6,566 bases of DNA from CANLWN01 sp039815505 (GTDB lineage: Bacteria; Bacteroidota; Bacteroidia; Flavobacteriales; Flavobacteriaceae): the NCBI GenBank assembly GCA_039815505.1, contig JBCBZE010000197.1:1-6566 (forward strand), given 5' to 3'. Position numbers and translations under genes: made by a program. The notes under the pieces are model-generated. The model was given only the letters and a program-made list of their open reading frames with translations. It was not told where the DNA came from and did no database searches. Shown in pieces: positions 6,558 to 6,566 of the stretch (position 1 is its first letter; every line of letters begins with the position of its first letter).

Positions 6558-6566
6558 ACATTTTGA

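Noticed and set aside
1..6566. Defence system, mobile element, CRISPR array or toxin-antitoxin pair
   Set aside because: All five genes have ordinary envelope or sulfur-metabolism character, no direct repeats with spacers or transposase motifs are visible, and base composition looks even across the window.

Overview
The window looks like a piece of a Flavobacteriaceae (Bacteroidota) chromosome, probably from a marine or environmental genus; I cannot name the genus. The evidence is moderate-to-low GC, tightly packed genes without Shine-Dalgarno sites, promoter-like TAnnTTTG boxes of the Bacteroidota type, a TonB-dependent receptor with an N-terminal carboxypeptidase-regulatory-like domain, and a lipoprotein with an acidic export-signal-like N-terminus. 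I see no RNA genes, insertion sequences, CRISPR array or phage genes.

Layout. Positions 1-4306 hold three plus-strand genes that read as one operon: the 3' part of an M23-type metallopeptidase (1-1164, cut by the window edge), a TonB-dependent receptor (1169-3637, probably TTG start, 4 nt after the previous stop), and a small exported protein of unknown function (3647-4306, 9 nt gap) with the outline of a TolB-N/CsgG/LpoB-like fold. This operon meets a minus-strand cysteine desulfurase of the NifS/IscS group (4303-5451) tail to tail, and the two stop codons share the palindrome TTAA. A 113-bp divergent intergenic region (5452-5564) carries one candidate -7 box for each direction. It is followed by a plus-strand lipoprotein gene (5565-6557) whose mature part appears to be two diverged copies of one domain, each with a cysteine pair of nearly the same spacing.

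How the genes may work together. Peptidase, receptor and exported protein would all act in the envelope: cell-wall cleavage, outer-membrane transport and a periplasmic accessory role. No substrate can be read from the sequence. There is no SusD-type partner, so the receptor is not a standard glycan-uptake SusC. The cysteine desulfurase supplies sulfur in the cytoplasm and has no IscU, MnmA or ThiI partner in the window. The lipoprotein shares only the intergenic region with it. Overall this is mostly ordinary core-genome sequence. The parts most worth a second look are the duplicated lipoprotein domain and the unassigned third gene of the operon.
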